Shown here: in pieces, positions 16,183-17,397 of the stretch
Position numbering within the stretch: the first letter of the stretch is position 1
Layout: every line of letters begins with the position of its first letter
Source: Hyphomicrobiales bacterium
Lineage (GTDB): Bacteria; Pseudomonadota; Alphaproteobacteria; Rhizobiales; Beijerinckiaceae
Length of the DNA: 17,397 nucleotides
Reading direction: 5' to 3'
NCBI GenBank assembly: GCA_016716745.1
Contig: JADJVD010000016.1
Span: 1-17,397 of the forward strand
Notes under the pieces: generated by a model
The model's input: the letters and a program-made list of their open reading frames with translations, nothing else
Database searches by the model: none
Told to the model about the DNA's origin: nothing
Position numbers and translations under genes: made by a program

Positions 16183-17397
16183 ATGCCCGATCTTCTGCTC
16201 GAATTGTTCTCCGAAGAGATTCCGGCGCGGATGCAGCGTCAGGCGGCGGGCGATCTGAAGAAGCTCGTCGCCGACGCGCTGGTCGAGCGCGGGCTGACCT
16301 ACGAGGGCGCGGAGAGTTTTGCGACGCCGCGGCGCCTCGCGCTCGCCATCGTCGGCCTGCCCGCCCGCCAGCCCGATCTGCGCGAAGAGCGCAAGGGGCC
16401 GCGCGTCGGCGCGCCGCAGGCCGCCATCGACGGGTTTCTCAAGGCCGCGGGGCTCGCCTCGCTCGATCAGGCGACGATCGAGAAAGACCCCAAGAAGGGT
16501 GAGTTCTACGTCGCCTCGACGCTGAAGCCCGGCAAGGCGACGGCGGAGGTGCTGGCGAGATCCTGCCCGCCATCGTGAAGGGCTTCCCGTGGCCGAAGTC
16601 GATGCGCTGGGGCGCGGCCTCGGCCCGGCCCGGCGCGCTCACCTGGGTCAGGCCGCTGCATTCGGTGATCTGCACCTTCGGCCCCGAGACGGAGGAGCCG
16701 GAGGTCGTGCGCTTCGAGCTGGAGGGCGTCAGCGTCGGCAACGAGACGCGGGGCCATCGCTTCATGGCGCCCGGCGCCTTCAAGGTGCGCCGGCTCGACG
16801 ATTACGAGGCCTCGCTGCGGCAGGCCAAGGTCGTGCTCGACGCCGACCGGCGCAAGGAGATCATCCGCCACGACGCGCGCAATCTGGCGATGGCGCAGGG
16901 GCTCGAGGTGGTGGAGGACGAGGCGCTGCTCGAGGAGGTCGCCGGCCTCGTGGAGTGGCCCGTCACGCTGATGGGCGAGTTCGAGGCGCGCTTCCTCGAC
17001 ATCCCGGCCGAGGTGATCCGCGCCACGATCCGCGCCAACCAGAAATGCTTCGTGCTGAAGAAGGCGGATGGCGGGCTCGCCAATCGCTTCATCCTCGTCT
17101 CCAACATCGAGGCGAGCGACGGCGGCAAGGCCATCGCGGCGGGCAACGGCCGCGTCGTGCGGGCGCGCCTGTCGGACGCGCTCTACTTCTGGGAGACCGA
17201 CCGCAAGCCGCTGCCGGACGCGAAGGACTATGCGCAGGCCGCCGCCCCGCTCGGGCTCGATCTGGCCAAGCCCCTCGACCAGCGCATGGGCAAGCTCGCC
17301 CATCTCGGCGTGATCTTCCACGAGAAGCTCGGCACGCAGGGCGCGCGCGTGCAGCGCATCATGACGCTGGCGCAGGCGCTGGCGCCGAAGGTCGGGG
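16183..17397 (+). CDS. glyS: Glycine-tRNA ligase beta subunit, N-terminal ~405 codons, one frameshift
   Basis: GlyS is the beta subunit of the bacterial alpha2beta2 glycyl-tRNA synthetase and carries the tRNA-binding regions. The start MPDLLLELFSEEIPARMQ is diagnostic, followed by FATPRRLALAIVGLPARQPD, GPRVGAP, FPWPKSMRWG, FVRPLHSVI-like WVRPLHSVICTFG, GHRFMAPGAF, EVAGLVEWPVTLMGEF, FLDIPAEVIRATIRANQKCF and GRVVRARLSDALYFWETD. The window ends in the middle of the protein (family about 690 aa). One base lost at about 16556 (should read VLAEILPAIVKGF) breaks the frame. No Shine-Dalgarno sequence is obvious before the ATG. The alpha subunit gene glyQ, often close upstream, is not in the window. 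Confidence 0.95.

Noticed and set aside
15960..16184. A 74-codon minus-strand ORF with a CDWC pair that might be a zinc ribbon
   Set aside because: Only one CxxC pair is present, the remainder is Arg/Ala/Gly-rich, and it partly overlaps the DUF433-like fragment in another frame. The evidence is too thin to call a protein.
15816..16502. A 228-codon plus-strand ORF running into glyS
   Set aside because: It overlaps the start of glyS in a different frame, and its composition is that of a high-GC shadow.
1..17397. CRISPR arrays, insertion sequences, tRNA or rRNA genes, phage genes
   Set aside because: I looked for regularly spaced repeats, transposase motifs, terminal inverted repeats and tRNA-like cloverleafs and found none I could support.

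Overview
The window looks like chromosomal DNA from a GC-rich (roughly 68-70 % by eye) alphaproteobacterium, most likely of the Hyphomicrobiales (Rhizobiales). The reasons are the rpsT, enoyl-CoA hydratase and glyS sequences, a LutABC lactate-oxidation cluster, an intracellular polyhydroxyalkanoate (PHA) depolymerase, and heavy GC3 bias that opens long spurious ORFs on the opposite strand. I would not name a genus.

Layout. (1) 1-4745 is a lactate/glycolate oxidation locus. A GntR/FadR-type regulator and a GlcD-like FAD oxidase (running off the left edge) are read leftward. lutA-lutB-lutC is read rightward from a shared promoter/operator region at 1730-1864. (2) 4746-6310 holds an exported L,D-transpeptidase with a peptidoglycan-binding domain. 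(3) 6307-7890 is a tightly coupled ABC-2 exporter (ATPase plus permease). (4) 7891-9356 is an intracellular PHA depolymerase with its own likely promoter and a terminator-like hairpin. (5) 9372-11455 holds a YgjP/DUF45-type zinc metallopeptidase and a Bcr/CflA-type MFS efflux pump. (6) 11494-14405 holds two unrelated alpha/beta hydrolases (minus strand) around a GT4 glycosyltransferase (plus strand). (7) 14482-17397 holds rpsT with a clear promoter and a bidirectional terminator shared with a converging enoyl-CoA hydratase, then a broken DUF433-like ORF, then the first ~405 codons of glyS.

The dominant oddity is technical or evolutionary. Most genes are interrupted by one- or two-base indels, many in G/C runs. 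They are densest in the left 6 kb and absent from rpsT, the enoyl-CoA hydratase, the HGGYW hydrolase and the DUF45 peptidase. In each broken gene the other frames continue a well-conserved protein through to the expected end, so I read these as mostly sequencing or assembly errors rather than real pseudogenes. Coordinates for such genes span from the intended start to the intended stop.

Biologically the window is mostly ordinary housekeeping and accessory metabolism. LutR plus the GlcD-like oxidase plus LutABC form a coherent carbon-oxidation unit, and PhaZ would mobilise stored PHA. I see no CRISPR array, insertion sequence, phage gene, tRNA or rRNA. I did not find a convincing new system. 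The points most worth a second look are the probably leaderless regulator transcript with its operator embedded in the promoter, a missing segment in one hydrolase, an apparent CTG start codon, and the DUF433-like remnant.
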